A stretch of DNA of 64,000 nucleotides from Watersipora subatra (lineage: Eukaryota; Bryozoa; Gymnolaemata; Cheilostomatida; Watersiporidae), in assembly GCF_963576615.1 (NCBI RefSeq), contig NC_088717.1:55259526-55323525 (forward strand), given 5' to 3'. The notes under the pieces were generated by a model. The model made no database searches, had not been told where the DNA came from, and saw nothing but the letters and a program-made list of their open reading frames with translations. The position numbers were made by a program, and so were the translations under genes. Of the stretch, positions 22,427 to 33,140 are shown one piece after another; position 1 is the first letter of the stretch, and every line of letters starts with the position of its first letter.

Positions 22427-24057
22427 CTGCAAAAAATTAAGAATGTGGAGAGTGCAATATTTTTAAAGATATATAAATATAATAAGTATTTAAACATATT
22501 TATTAAAATATATATTTAGTAAATAAATATAATATATTTTAAAGATTAGTTGGAGCAAGTAAAGTTAGGAATCAGCCAGTTCGGAACAAACTTGCAATAC
22601 ATTCATACTGTTACCACACTAAAAGTTTGTTGAACCCAATTGGAGCCAATCATTTTCTTTATTAAGTCAAATGAAACAACAAAATTGCTATCTGATTTTT
22701 TACTCATCCACAGCCATGAATCCAAAAACAGTTTTACATATTTTTTCAACACATTAGATGGTTGCCCGAATAATAAAAGTCTTTGCACAAAAAACTTATC
22801 TTTATTCAACATAAAACAACAGTTACCACTCTAACTTTCAAACTTCCTATCATAAGGAAATGATTTTGTGCAGTTTAAATAAATTAAGAGAGAAAATAAA
22901 AACAACTGTAAAGGTTTTCAAACTTTGTCAAACAAATGTAACTTTCAAACTTCATATTATGAAGAAAATGTTTTGTGCTGCTCAAATAAATTAAAAAAAA
23001 TAAAACAACTATAAAAGTGTTTAAATGTAAATGTGAAATAATTAGCAAGTAATTGCTAAATTAAGACTGTTTTGCTACGGTTACAATAAGAGATGATTCG
23101 GTAATGATACAATTAATACGAACTGAGAAAACACAATAAAATCTTGAATATGTTGAATTAATAATAACAGTTTGTATACAGAAATGTGTATGTATAAAAA
23201 AGGTTACTGTTCCAGCAGAAGCTATCCATCAGAACTTTGGTAAACTTCTGGTACATCTTGATACTGGCACAAATGAAAAAATGAGATACTGTAGTGACTT
23301 TGTCTGACCAAACGGAGAGACAATGTAGAAGTTATTCCTACTCGAGATAATACAATTGTCCACGTTAGAAGTATTAGCCTTTAACAATTTAGCAATTGAA
23401 CCTTACGAAAAACCGGAAATAGAAGTTCATGAAAACACGAAAAAGCGTTGTGTTTCATAGAGTTCAAGAGTTCCTAGAGTTCAATTAATACGTCATTTGG
23501 CGTGTTAAAACAGGTGTCTGCACATTTCCTGTGTAAACAGGAGTAAATTGTTCCTAAACACCTTAACTTTGCTGAAAAACATATCTAGAATTGTTAAGTC
23601 AAGTATGCTGATACTTGAATGAACACAAAGAATGTTGTAACGCTAGTCTTATGGCAAGAACCAACAAAAATATTTGTTTATCAAAACCTGACAGAATACT
23701 CTTTTTACAAAGTATGTTTTGTAATTGCTTGCTATAGATCACCCATAAGCCCTCAGTTTAGTATACCCATGTGTATGTATGCATGTAAATGTACGGCAGT
23801 ACTAGTGTGAGCGTTCAGAAAAACTGATTAATTGCGTAGCAGGTCTAGAAAAAGAGTTGTCCTTCCATGCATGTTTCATAACAGAACTTTGTTGAGTTAG
23901 TAAAAAGTAAAGTTGGTTACTTTTCAACTAGAGAAGGGCAATAGAGACAGGCTTACAATGCTTCCGAGATCAAATTTCAAAGAATTTATTAAAATGGTCT
24001 TTCATCCTTGGTAGATGCAACAGCCATGTTAGAATGAAGCGTTAAGATAAAGCTTAC
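22427..24057. other. ALDH2 intron 10, nothing notable
   Basis: AT-rich intron. A motif ACTTTCAAACTTC-x-TAT-AAGGAAATGATTTTGTGC recurs imperfectly near 22833 and 22940 (about 110-bp spacing), the only repeat I see. Confidence 0.5.
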
Positions 24058-24172
24058 CGTTTTACGTTCCGTGTACTGCTCGAGTCCAAACTCTCCAAGA
24101 TCTCTTCCTTGACCAGACATCTTGTATCCACCAAAAGGAGCAGCCGGGTCAATAGCATTGTAGCAGTTTACA
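24058..24172 (-). CDS. ALDH2: ALDH2 exon 10
   Basis: Acceptor GATTGCAG, donor GTAAGC. It encodes [20 protein letters not shown] and [18 protein letters not shown]. Confidence 0.93.
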
Positions 24173-24279
24173 CTGCAATCATCCAAATGGTTGCAAGTTC
24201 CTGCTGTTGTCATAGCAACAGCGACATTCAATACAAGGCAGAGTCTGTGTAACCAGGCAATAAAGTAAGGCATAGCTCA

Positions 24280-24690
24280 GTGTGTAATTAGTTTATACAA
24301 AACATATAGCTTTAGAGCTCAGGCTATCCACCTATAACACTGTGTAGCTAGTCTATACAAAACATAGCTTTAGAGCTCAGGCTACCTTCCTATCACACTG
24401 CGTAACTAGTCTATACAAAACATATAGCTTTAGAGCTCAGTCTAGTTACCTATCACACTGTGTAACTAGTCTATACAAAACATAGCTTTAGAGCTCAGGC
24501 TACCCACCTATCACACTGTGTAACTAGTCTATACAAAACATAGCTTTAGAGCTCAGAGTACCTACCTATCACACAGTGTAACTAGTCTATACAAAACATA
24601 GCTTTAGAGCTCAGGCTACCCACCTATCACACTGTGTAACTAGTCTATACAAAACATATACATGTAGCTTTAGAGCTCAGTCTAGCTAAC
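24280..24690. repeat. 58-bp tandem array in ALDH2 intron 9, about 7 copies
   Basis: The unit contains CTATCACACTGTGTAACTAG, TCTATACAAAACATAGCTTT and AGAGCTCAGGCTACCCAC, with small ATA insertions in some copies. It fills most of the 557-nt intron. Confidence 0.92.
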
Positions 24691-24729
24691 TATTAGGCAG
24701 ATAAAATATACATATAGCTGTAGACTCAC

Positions 24730-24887
24730 TAGACAGTTCCAGCTCGGAGTTCATGACCAGTTTTAAAGGCCTTCTCGATGTCCTTGGTGAACACTGAAGC
24801 AGCCAGACCATAATGATTCTTATTGGCTCTTGCTATCACCTCGTCAATGTTCTTGAACTTGGCTATTTGCATCACTGGGCCAAATAT
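24730..24887 (-). CDS. ALDH2: ALDH2 exon 9
   Basis: Acceptor GTTTTTAG, donor [26 protein letters not shown] to ELRAGTV plus two bases of Tyr; it differs from the + copy at nine bases by my count. Confidence 0.93.
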
Positions 24888-25439
24888 CTAAAAACATACT
24901 CATAACTGCCTATATGTACTTGAAGTTGCTTGAATATTTTAACCAGTGCATTTGAAGTTCCTTCGTAGCTGTACTCGAGTCAAAGATAATGACAAGTCTA
25001 CCTTCTAAAAACTCACCACTTCATTTGTACTAATCAATTAGAATGGATATTTTCAACTGATTGAGTATTTCTATATTTACCAAACAGCAAGTGTCTACCC
25101 TGAACTCCCCTCTATATTCTGTTTTCATGAGTGACTGAAGGAGACCCAAAATTTAGTGATTGTAACTTTAGTTTATATGAGCAAACCAAGTCTAGAATAA
25201 TACTAACCAATAAGATCAACAGGTTGTAGGTGACACAAATAATCAGGCATGTATGTCAAGGTACTTATATTTAAACCATTAACAACAAGTCATACTGAAA
25301 TGATTTTCAGTCATTTGTTGAATTACCTCTCTACACAACCTTATATTAGGTTGAAACAATTGCTGTCAACAAAAACCACTAAATAGTAACATATTGTGTA
25401 TCAATATTGTCAGCAGTAGTCATCATAAGCACGGATAAA

Positions 25440-25740
25440 TATGGATATTTAAAGTACTTCTTGGCAGCTGTAATCTTTAATACAATAGGAGGCATATCCA
25501 CTCATCCATTTATCCGTAGCAACAGTTGAAGGTTAGAAAAAGGTTGCATCATAAGGGATTTGAACTTACAACACTCAGATCAATAAACCAACACTACAAC
25601 ACCTGCGCATATCAACTGCATTCTAGCATTTCAAAAAATTGTGGAAATACTTATTCTCTGTGCTCTATCAACGCTTTATAACGCACAGAGGTGACCTCCC
25701 ACAGCGCACTAGACTGACAGAGTACTAGCGGGTAATAGTA
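25440..25740 (-). mobile_element. tRNA-like SINE in ALDH2 intron 8
   Basis: On the - strand it reads GTCTAGTGCGCTGTGGGAGG, AGAGCACAGAGAATAAG, GTAGTGTTGG and the B-box-like GTTCAAATCCC. The same blocks occur in the same order at 37786-38000. Pol III promoter boxes support a tRNA-derived SINE. Confidence 0.45.
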
Positions 25741-25772
25741 ACAGTAATAGCAGTTTAGTAATAGCTTGTTAC

Positions 25773-25937
25773 CTCTTCATTGAATACTCTCATGCTGTCC
25801 TTGACATCTGAGAAGATGGTTGGTTGGAAGTAATAGCCTTTGTCCCCGTGTTTGGTACCTCCTGTAGCGAGGGTGGCTCCTTCATCCTTTCCACTCTGAC
25901 AGAGCTCTGTGATTTTTTCTAGCTGTTCTAAGCTTAC
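25773..25937 (-). CDS. ALDH2: ALDH2 exon 8
   Basis: Acceptor CTTCTATAG, donor GTAACA. It encodes VSLEQLEKITELCQSGKDEG, ATLATGGTKHGDKGYYFQPT and IFSDVKDSMRVFNEE in 55 codons, phase 0 on both sides. Confidence 0.92.
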
Positions 25938-26147
25938 CTATAGAAGAGTTGTTCTCTCATGCTAATAGATCTTGATAAATTAACTTGCTATATCTTTCAC
26001 TGATGCTGTAGTAGCCGTATTGATAGATGGTTGATGAGATAAATATATGCAAGTAGTTTACAAGGAATTTCACACCAAAAACAATACTATAGAAGAGCTA
26101 GCAATTTTCTTAATGAACATCTCTAAAAGTCATGTCCAGTAGCCTAC

Positions 26148-26332
26148 CTGAGGTCCTTGCTCTGTATCGGCATCAAATGGATCTCCCAACTTTCTCTTCT
26201 GAGCTCGGGCTACACTTGCTTCGACAAACTTATCATATATTGCTTCTTCTATGTATAGCCTGCTTCCAGCAGCGCAGCACTGGCCTTGGTTGAAGAAGAG
26301 TGCAAAGTGGGACATCTCCACAGCGTAGTCAA
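26148..26332 (-). CDS. ALDH2: ALDH2 exon 7: catalytic cysteine
   Basis: Acceptor GTATTACAG, donor GTAGGC. It encodes [20 protein letters not shown] with the nucleophilic Cys pair, then the segment to DADTEQGPQ. Confidence 0.93.
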
Positions 26333-26482
26333 CTGTAATACCAAAGAAATTTGAATAACAGACCCTTTTATCAGACATTCAACAAATGTAGCCTCGCAAC
26401 CGCTACTTGAAATCCAACTTATTTTAAAGTTGTTCCATCTTGCTATTAAAAGTGTGTTGCTTATCATTTCAACGATTCTTAA

Positions 26483-27389
26483 ACGTTGACTTGCAACAAA
26501 ATTTACATTATAGTTATTTGGTATCAAAAAATTCCCCATGTCTTACTCTGTTGTGTTGTATGTGCAAAATATGTGGAAACGTGATTACAAGCTCTTAAAA
26601 GCTCAAAAGCGACAGTTAATCGCAGCCATAACAAAAATGCTGTAGGTTGGAATCAGTTTATTTCTCAGACGTACTCAAGCAATTTGGTTATTGTTTTGAC
26701 ACGTAATGTTATCACGTGAATTGAAAAGCCAATAAAAGGCTCAATTTAAAACATCTCGTAGCACTAGTTTATGACCAACATTTCGGGTTTTACCGAAAAG
26801 CCTGTATCAAATATAGATGCTCGCTACTTTACAGTTTTGTTTCGACTTGGTCTAATCGTTCAGTCGTAATATGATCATGTGACCCAATACTTCGCAAATA
26901 ATTTATGCAGCGATTTTCGATTATCACAGGTGACCAACAGACTCGTCATGTTTATCAGAGAATGATATGCACTACTTCGAACTAAGGTTAAAAAAATTGA
27001 ACAAATTTTTAGGCTAGCTTTTAAGAAATCAGTGCTCAAAATGACAGCATTATGATGACGATGAAATAGACACGTAAGGGCAATAGATATGGTTTTATTG
27101 AATGCGAGAAGTATACATGTGAAAATATTTCGACAAATGAGGTTGCATGAAAGTGTAAACAGAAGCCATCTTGTTCAGATACGTCCCATGTGAGCCATTT
27201 TGGAAAGGGATTCTAATCTATGGCGCTTCCGTGATGGCTGCGATGAACTGTTCATTTTTGAGCTTTTAAGAGCTTGTAATCACCTTTCCACATATTTTGC
27301 ACCTACAACACAGTGGAGTAAGACATGGTGAATCTTTTGATACCAAATAACTGTAAAGTGAATTCTGTTGCAAGTCAACATCTAGAAGG
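26483..27389. mobile_element. TTAA-type long-TIR element, copy 2, in ALDH2 intron 6
   Basis: It has the same long TIRs (GTTGACTTGCAACAAAAT, TACAAGCTCTTAAAAGCTCA) and body as 13716-15826 but no nested insert. TTAA precedes the left end (26479) and another TTAA lies at 27390, eight bases beyond the TIR. No transposase. Confidence 0.85.
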
Positions 27390-27393
27390 TTAA

Positions 27394-28420
27394 AATAACA
27401 TTTTGGCTGGCAAATAATGTTTTTCAGTATGTTGCATTGCAAAGGCATAATTCGATGCAATGCATGGGCTTGCTGTATGTCACCTACTAGCTTGGTGGCT
27501 ATTTCTAAAAATCTTCCTTCTTTGGCAGAATTTAGCTGCACTGCAAGGTCTAATCAAGAAGCTGAGACTAACAGTAGTTTCTATACAATTTGCAGTGCAT
27601 GATGCTTTATTACACCATGAAAAGAAGGCTGACAACTCCCAATACATAGAACTGGCAGATCTAATCCACCAAAACAATAAATGATGGTCTTTAGGTGTCA
27701 GATATAAATCCGTCATTTGTTTATCTCTATTAGAAAAGGATTCTTTAGTTGAACTTCTGTCTGTTCAGCAGGCAATGGGCTTTACTTGTATTATATTGTG
27801 CAAGCTGGATGATAGTTACCACTCTCTCTATTTATAAGCTTTTGTAATTGTCAAATGAAAAATAATTTATGTACGTATATTGATCCAATAAAATAAGTTG
27901 TTCTCATTGACAGATTACAATTTCTACTATAATGCCTCCTATTTGAAATCAGTTTCATTTGAGATTCAGTTAAAAAGACTCACCAGTTTTGTTGGTAATG
28001 AAAAGTGACTTTTGAATCAATATTAAGTTGTCAGAAATGATAAAGTGCAGTATGGATGTCAACATCTTGTTTTTTTCTCTTACAATAGCAGTTGTTCTAA
28101 ATGTGCCAGTTTTCACACAATCACAAAATTCTGTACACGCAATGAAAGAGACGGCTAAAATGCAAGCCAATATGCAGCTCAAACCCAAGACCTTCACTTT
28201 ATTAGACTGGCATTATAACCAACTGAGGTAATCAGCCACCTTCCAAAGCTTCAGAATCAACGTGACACAGAAAGCGAACGGAAGGATGGATAACGGCCAA
28301 TAATAATATTGATATTAAATGAGATTGAGAAAAACAGGTGGTTAATATTGTCATTACTTGATTCACGTTGTGTTTCTATAGGTCACTCGAAGGTCAATTA
28401 AAACAGCAGCAGGTACTCAC
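27394..28420. other. Rest of ALDH2 intron 6
   Basis: There are frames of 60-80 codons on both strands but none with recognisable homology or splice context, so I call no gene. Confidence 0.45.
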
Positions 28421-28618
28421 AGTCACAATCAGCGAAGACCACATTAGGGCTCTTCCCTCCGAGCTCGAGAGAAACATTCTTTACATTTCCTGAGGCCATA
28501 GAGTGGATTAGCTGACCCACTTCGGTACTTCCTGTGAAAGCTACCTTGTCGATGTGGTCATGGCCAGCGATTGCTGCCCCAGCAGTTGGGCCGTACCCAG
28601 AAAGGATATTGACAACAC
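28421..28618 (-). CDS. ALDH2: ALDH2 exon 6: Rossmann loop and general base
   Basis: Acceptor TTATCCAG, donor GTGAGT. It contains [30 protein letters not shown] (nucleotide loop) and [18 protein letters not shown] with the catalytic Glu. Confidence 0.93.
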
Positions 28619-28710
28619 CTGGATAAATACGTAGAACTCTATGGAATAATCAAAAATGTTATAAGTCAGTTTTTCATTTTGAAGAAACTTCTAAAGTAAC
28701 TGCTGATCAC

Positions 28711-28855
28711 CTGGAGGGAAGCCGGCCTCCTTGGTAAGCTGAGCCACATGATTTGCACTCAGCGGCGTCTGCTCAGCCGTCTTCATAACCACTGTGTTAC
28801 CCATAGCCAGCGCTGGTGCCAACTTCCATGCTTGCATGGCCAATGGAAAATTCCA
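28711..28855 (-). CDS. ALDH2: ALDH2 exon 5: coenzyme-binding core
   Basis: Acceptor ATGTTGTAG, donor [26 protein letters not shown] and [13 protein letters not shown] contain the Asn of the oxyanion hole (WNFP) and the Lys that contacts the NAD ribose (MKTAEQTP). Confidence 0.93.
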
Positions 28856-28932
28856 CTACAACATGAATTGAACTAGTTCCTTACCATTTTCAGCCAGTTT
28901 AAGGTGTAACAAATGACTGGAAGATTACTTAC

Positions 28933-29044
28933 TGGAATTATCTGCCCACATACTCCTACAGGCTCATGTCGGGTATATGCAAAATAATCACCATCGATTG
29001 GAATTGTCTGACCATGCCTTTTACCCGCCCAGCCTGCAAAATAC
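28933..29044 (-). CDS. ALDH2: ALDH2 exon 4
   Basis: Acceptor TTTTTGCAG, donor GTAAGT. It finishes the Arg codon and encodes [20 protein letters not shown] and then [17 protein letters not shown], phase 0 at the end. Confidence 0.92.
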
Positions 29045-29424
29045 CTGCAAAAAGACAGTTCAAAGAAGCTGAAGGTTGATAATAACACTTTTATATCATA
29101 ACAAAGTGTAAATGTAAACATGGCTGAAACTGATCAGAAAAAGTACATTTTAACATCATGGCATAAATCTATGTGCAGCTGATACAAATGAACTATTGAG
29201 AGCATTTGAAAAACTTTTTACATAAAATCAATGTCATTAATTATAGTAGTTTTAATATAATCCTCTTTAATATGTTGCAAGACTGACAACTAAAAATTAC
29301 ACTACAAGAATCAATTTTGTCTAATTGAAAACCAAAGGCTGCAAAATATCAGACAGAATTTTGTTGTTTGTAGTTGAGAAAGAAATAGCCAACGAATCGA
29401 GTCAAGTTACAAGAATCAACATCC

Positions 29425-29690
29425 TAGATGAATGTTAGCTGTTAGATATACCTGCTACAAGTGTTAACATCCTATATGATTGTTAACTGCGAGATATACC
29501 TGCTACAAGTGTTAACATCCTACATGATTGCGAGCTGTGAGATTTACCTGTTACAAGTGTTAACATCTTATATGGTTATTAGCTGAGAGATATATATGTT
29601 ACAAGTATTAACATTCTATATGATTGTTAGCTGGGAGATATACCTGTTATAAATATTAACATTCTACATAAATAAATATATTTGTTAACT
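29425..29690. repeat. 48-bp tandem array in ALDH2 intron 3, about 5.5 copies
   Basis: The unit is AGATATACCTGCTACAAGTG followed by TTAACATCCTATATGATTGT and TAGCTGxG. It shares the block GAGATATACCTG with the neighbouring 44-bp array, i.e. CAG|GTATATCTC on the - strand. Confidence 0.9.
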
Positions 29691-29695
29691 ATGAT

Positions 29696-30020
29696 ATCTA
29701 CCTGTAAGTCTTGATGGAGAGGGGTAAGGATATACCTGTACGTCTTGATGGGAGAGGTACATCAGCTATGAGATATACCTGTAAGTTTTGATGAAGAGAT
29801 GTAGGTCAGCTATGAGATATACCTGTAAGTCTTGATGGAGAGAAGTATTGCAGCTATGAGATATACCTGTAAGTCTTGATGGAGAGAGGTAGGTCAGCTA
29901 TGATATATACCTGTAAGTCTTGATGGAGAGAGGTATTTCAGCTATAAGATATACCTGTAAGTTTTGATGGAAAGAAGTAGGCCAGCTATGAGATATACCT
30001 GTAAGTTTTGATGGAAAGAG
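29696..30020. repeat. 44-bp tandem array copying ALDH2 exon 3 end and splice donor
   Basis: Eight copies of a unit that on the - strand reads CCATCAAGACTTACAG|GTATATCTCATAGCTG; five consecutive spacings are exactly 44 bp. The first copy is the real exon 3 end (29999). Each copy retains CAG|GTA. Reading past the first donor reaches TAG within four codons. Confidence 0.92.
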
Positions 30021-30078
30021 GTACGTCAACAAAGTAGGCATCCTGATATGGCTTCCCATTATCCAGAGTCTCCAAAGC
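29999..30078 (-). CDS. ALDH2: ALDH2 exon 3
   Basis: Acceptor TTGACAG, donor GTATAT. It encodes ALETLDNGKPYQDAYFVDVP and LSIKTY plus AG of Arg. Its last 24 bases and donor are the seed of the 44-bp tandem array that follows. Confidence 0.9.
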
Positions 30079-32588
30079 CTGTCAACATGGGAACATTATT
30101 TTATCCTTGCGCCCTTTGCCAATTCATTTCATATGAATAACCAATAGCATGTTTGTTGTTTTAATATCCTTGTATAGGTGTGTGCATATCTAGAAATTAT
30201 GGAGTCTCACTTAAGTCTATCAAATAACTCAGCCTGTGTACATAATAGAATCTTTTTCACATCGACTGCGTCTAAAATAAACTCCATCAACCTGCCTGCA
30301 TTTGGATGGATTTGTTTTAATGAATAAACAACTACACACCACCATGGTTCTAGCAGCTATACACTTGGTATTTACTTTTATGTTTTCTCTAAAGTACTTT
30401 GATTAACTAACAGTACATATTTTTGTAGAAAACAAATGATATATAAAATATTTATATTATTTGATATTGTGTAGGATATTATGCAATATATTAAAATATT
30501 ATGCAGGATGTTATTCTTCGTCGCTATTGGTTGCTTTATAATAAATTCTGTTGGTGAAAAAAGTATTCTTTCTAAATTGCTGAGTTGAGTAAATTGAATC
30601 CTAACTATATTGTATACACATGTACATGCACTTGTGTATTTTATATACAAATACTGCTGCAATAGCACCAGGGTTTTATCAAAAGATTTTATTGCAAAGG
30701 AAACAATTAAATGACATAAATGTCACACCAGACAGATTAGGGATATGCTATGATCGCCCGTGTATAAATCACAAAGATTTTAGTTTCCCAAGCCTAACTA
30801 AGTCAAACATAGAGACAGTAGAGTAATATCTTACCAAGCCATTATAGTGACTGAATATAGCAGCCTTCGCTATGTGCTTGGTGTATGGTTTATTTGATTA
30901 TTTCTGTGCAGTTCAATGCTTAGCCAATTTCCAACTACGGAGTAATCTTAATGATAATAAACTACAACAGCATAGCAATTGTTTCTGCTAAGATCTGCTT
31001 TATGTTTGAAAGAATGCAAAATATTTTGTATATATAAACACATCTTAGCATATACATGTATGTATTTGTTATAAATAACTATTTGATTTGAAATAAAATA
31101 TTTGCTACATTTTGCTACATAATGCCCTTAAGCTATAGTTTATTCCCAGTTAGTTTATTGAGTGCCGAATTTGTTTCCATAAGTAAAATGATAGAAAGCA
31201 TTTTAAATAAAATAAACTTTCAAATGGTTACTGAGCTGCGTGTGGAACATTGATTTTTATGATTGTCTCACTACTTAGTGTTTTCACTAAGTGCTCACTA
31301 CTCACTCTTTAGTGTTCAGGTGTATAACAATAGTGAGTCTTTAGTTACGTCAGCAACTTGGCATCACTACATTGCTTACATGATCAAGTTTAAAATAAAA
31401 TTACGCTAAATTAAATTTTATTGTACTAAAACAACATGAAAGATAGCTGTAGCAACTACCAAAAACGGTCTCAGATTTATTTGTGTTTTTACTTAGAATA
31501 CAGTCAAACTCAAAATATGAAGTTAATGTCAATATTTTCTGTAAGCATGAATGTCGAAATCCGTATATGTTCATACAAATATCCATATAAAATATATTGT
31601 ATTTTGTTTAATTCAATCTAGACCTCAAAGAGTAACTATAAATATTTTAGATAACTACATATATTATTAAAACATATGTAGGCCTATTGCGTAAAACTAT
31701 GTAAATAACTACATATAAAATAAATGAAATGTAAAATTTATATGAAAAAAGTGATAATTGGTAAAAAGAGGTTGCAGCTACTTTATTTTGAAAAAATGTG
31801 AATAAACGAAAGTTTCAGTAGTGTTGAAAGTGATAAAAATGTGTCATGCAACTTACCCTGACACGAGATGTAGTTTTAAATCTAATTGACTGATATAATT
31901 TTATTGCTGTTTTTTGTATTTACACCAGCTTTTTGCACTTTTACTTACACATCTGTAATATTTTAAGAAATTTCAGACATTATACATTAAATTTTTATTT
32001 AATAAATGAATGTATTTTTTGAGTTTGACAGTTTTACTGTTTATGTGTGATAAAGGACTTCTGTAAGCGCACATTTTCCAAGAATAACCCCAGCACATGA
32101 AAAGAAATTTCCTTTCTGCGTTTTAGGGGTTACATTCTCTGAACATGGCTAGAATAGGCTAATCTTTAAATCTTAGAATGGCTGTCAGTATTGCAATTAT
32201 GCATGAATCTTTAGTCAGACCTGGCAATACTGGGCCATGGAGGGTAGATGGAGTAATCATAAGTTGAACAGCAATATGATGGCTATGCTACTGCTGACAA
32301 GTAAAGGTTCTGTTTTCAACCACTTGTCATGGTGACCGGGGTCTTATGTACACAGAGATGATCATTTAACATTTCTAACTTGACCTCCTGATTTAGCAGT
32401 GGTAAACTAGTATAGCCATTTAGGTGCACAGCGCATGGTAAGGCAATTTAATTTAGACCAAAGGTGCAAAAAATGTTAAAATTTGTTTGAAGACTTTTCA
32501 AGGCAATCCAGCTGATGTTTGGCTCATGCACACAAGGGGATAAGCAAGAGATGACTATTAACTTGAAAAAGACAAAAAAGTATCATAC
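30079..32588. other. ALDH2 intron 2, no gene seen
   Basis: A 2.5-kb AT-rich intron with no supported frame or clear transposon end. Confidence 0.5.
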
Positions 32589-32834
32589 AGCGAGGTAGGC
32601 TCGATCTCTCTCCATTAGGTCAGCCAGCTTATTCAGAAGGATTCATCGGTGAGTTGCATCACCTCTTCTCCATTCAGAGCCGAGTTCAAACGCTGTTTTG
32701 GCAGCCTCTACGGCAATATCTACATCGGCCTTGTCTCCCTCCGCCACATGAGCTATTACCTCCCCATTGGTAGGGTTCAAGGTTTCAAAAGTCTTTCCTG
32801 ATACTGCCGGTACCCACTCATTGTTGATGAACAA
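32589..32834 (-). CDS. ALDH2: ALDH2 exon 2, contains the TGA
   Basis: Acceptor GTTGCAG, donor GTATGA. It encodes [20 protein letters not shown] to [10 protein letters not shown], then TGA, then [18 protein letters not shown]. It is 82 codons long including the stop. Confidence 0.9.
32643..32645 (-). other. In-frame TGA (codon 102)
   Basis: The codon series is CAC CGA TGA ATC CTT CTG. A single base change from GGA (Gly) would explain it. There is no frameshift or splice-site alternative nearby that removes the codon while keeping the frame. Confidence 0.9.
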
Positions 32835-32939
32835 CTGCAACACCCAACAGGATTTACCATGAACTGTTGGTTTAACGATAAATGATTGTTATATGAAGGA
32901 TGACATAGCAGAGCTTCTGTATATCAAATGTCTGTGTGT

Positions 32940-33140
32940 ATATGATAGCTCTATGTGCATAGGATAACTCTATGTGTACAGAAGAACTTTATGTATATAG
33001 GAGAACTCTATGTATATAGGAGAATTCTATGTATATAGGAGAATTCTATGTACATAAGAGAACTCTATGTACATAAGAGAACTCTATGTATATAGGAGAA
33101 CTTTATGTATATAAGATAACTCTATGTATATAAATGTAGT
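32940..33140. repeat. 19-bp tandem array in ALDH2 intron 1, about 10 copies
   Basis: The unit GGAGAACTCTATGTATATA varies at the GG/AA start and C/T positions. Confidence 0.9.

Noticed and set aside
24280-24690. CRISPR-like regular array
   Set aside because: The 58-bp units have no unique spacers and lie in an animal gene intron; the same applies to the 44- and 48-bp arrays.
28028-28231. 67-codon + strand frame with signal-peptide look
   Set aside because: Inside ALDH2 intron 6 on the opposite strand, short, no recognised domain.
32643-32645. TGA as selenocysteine codon
   Set aside because: The aligned residue in relatives is Gly, not Cys/Sec, and it is not catalytic.
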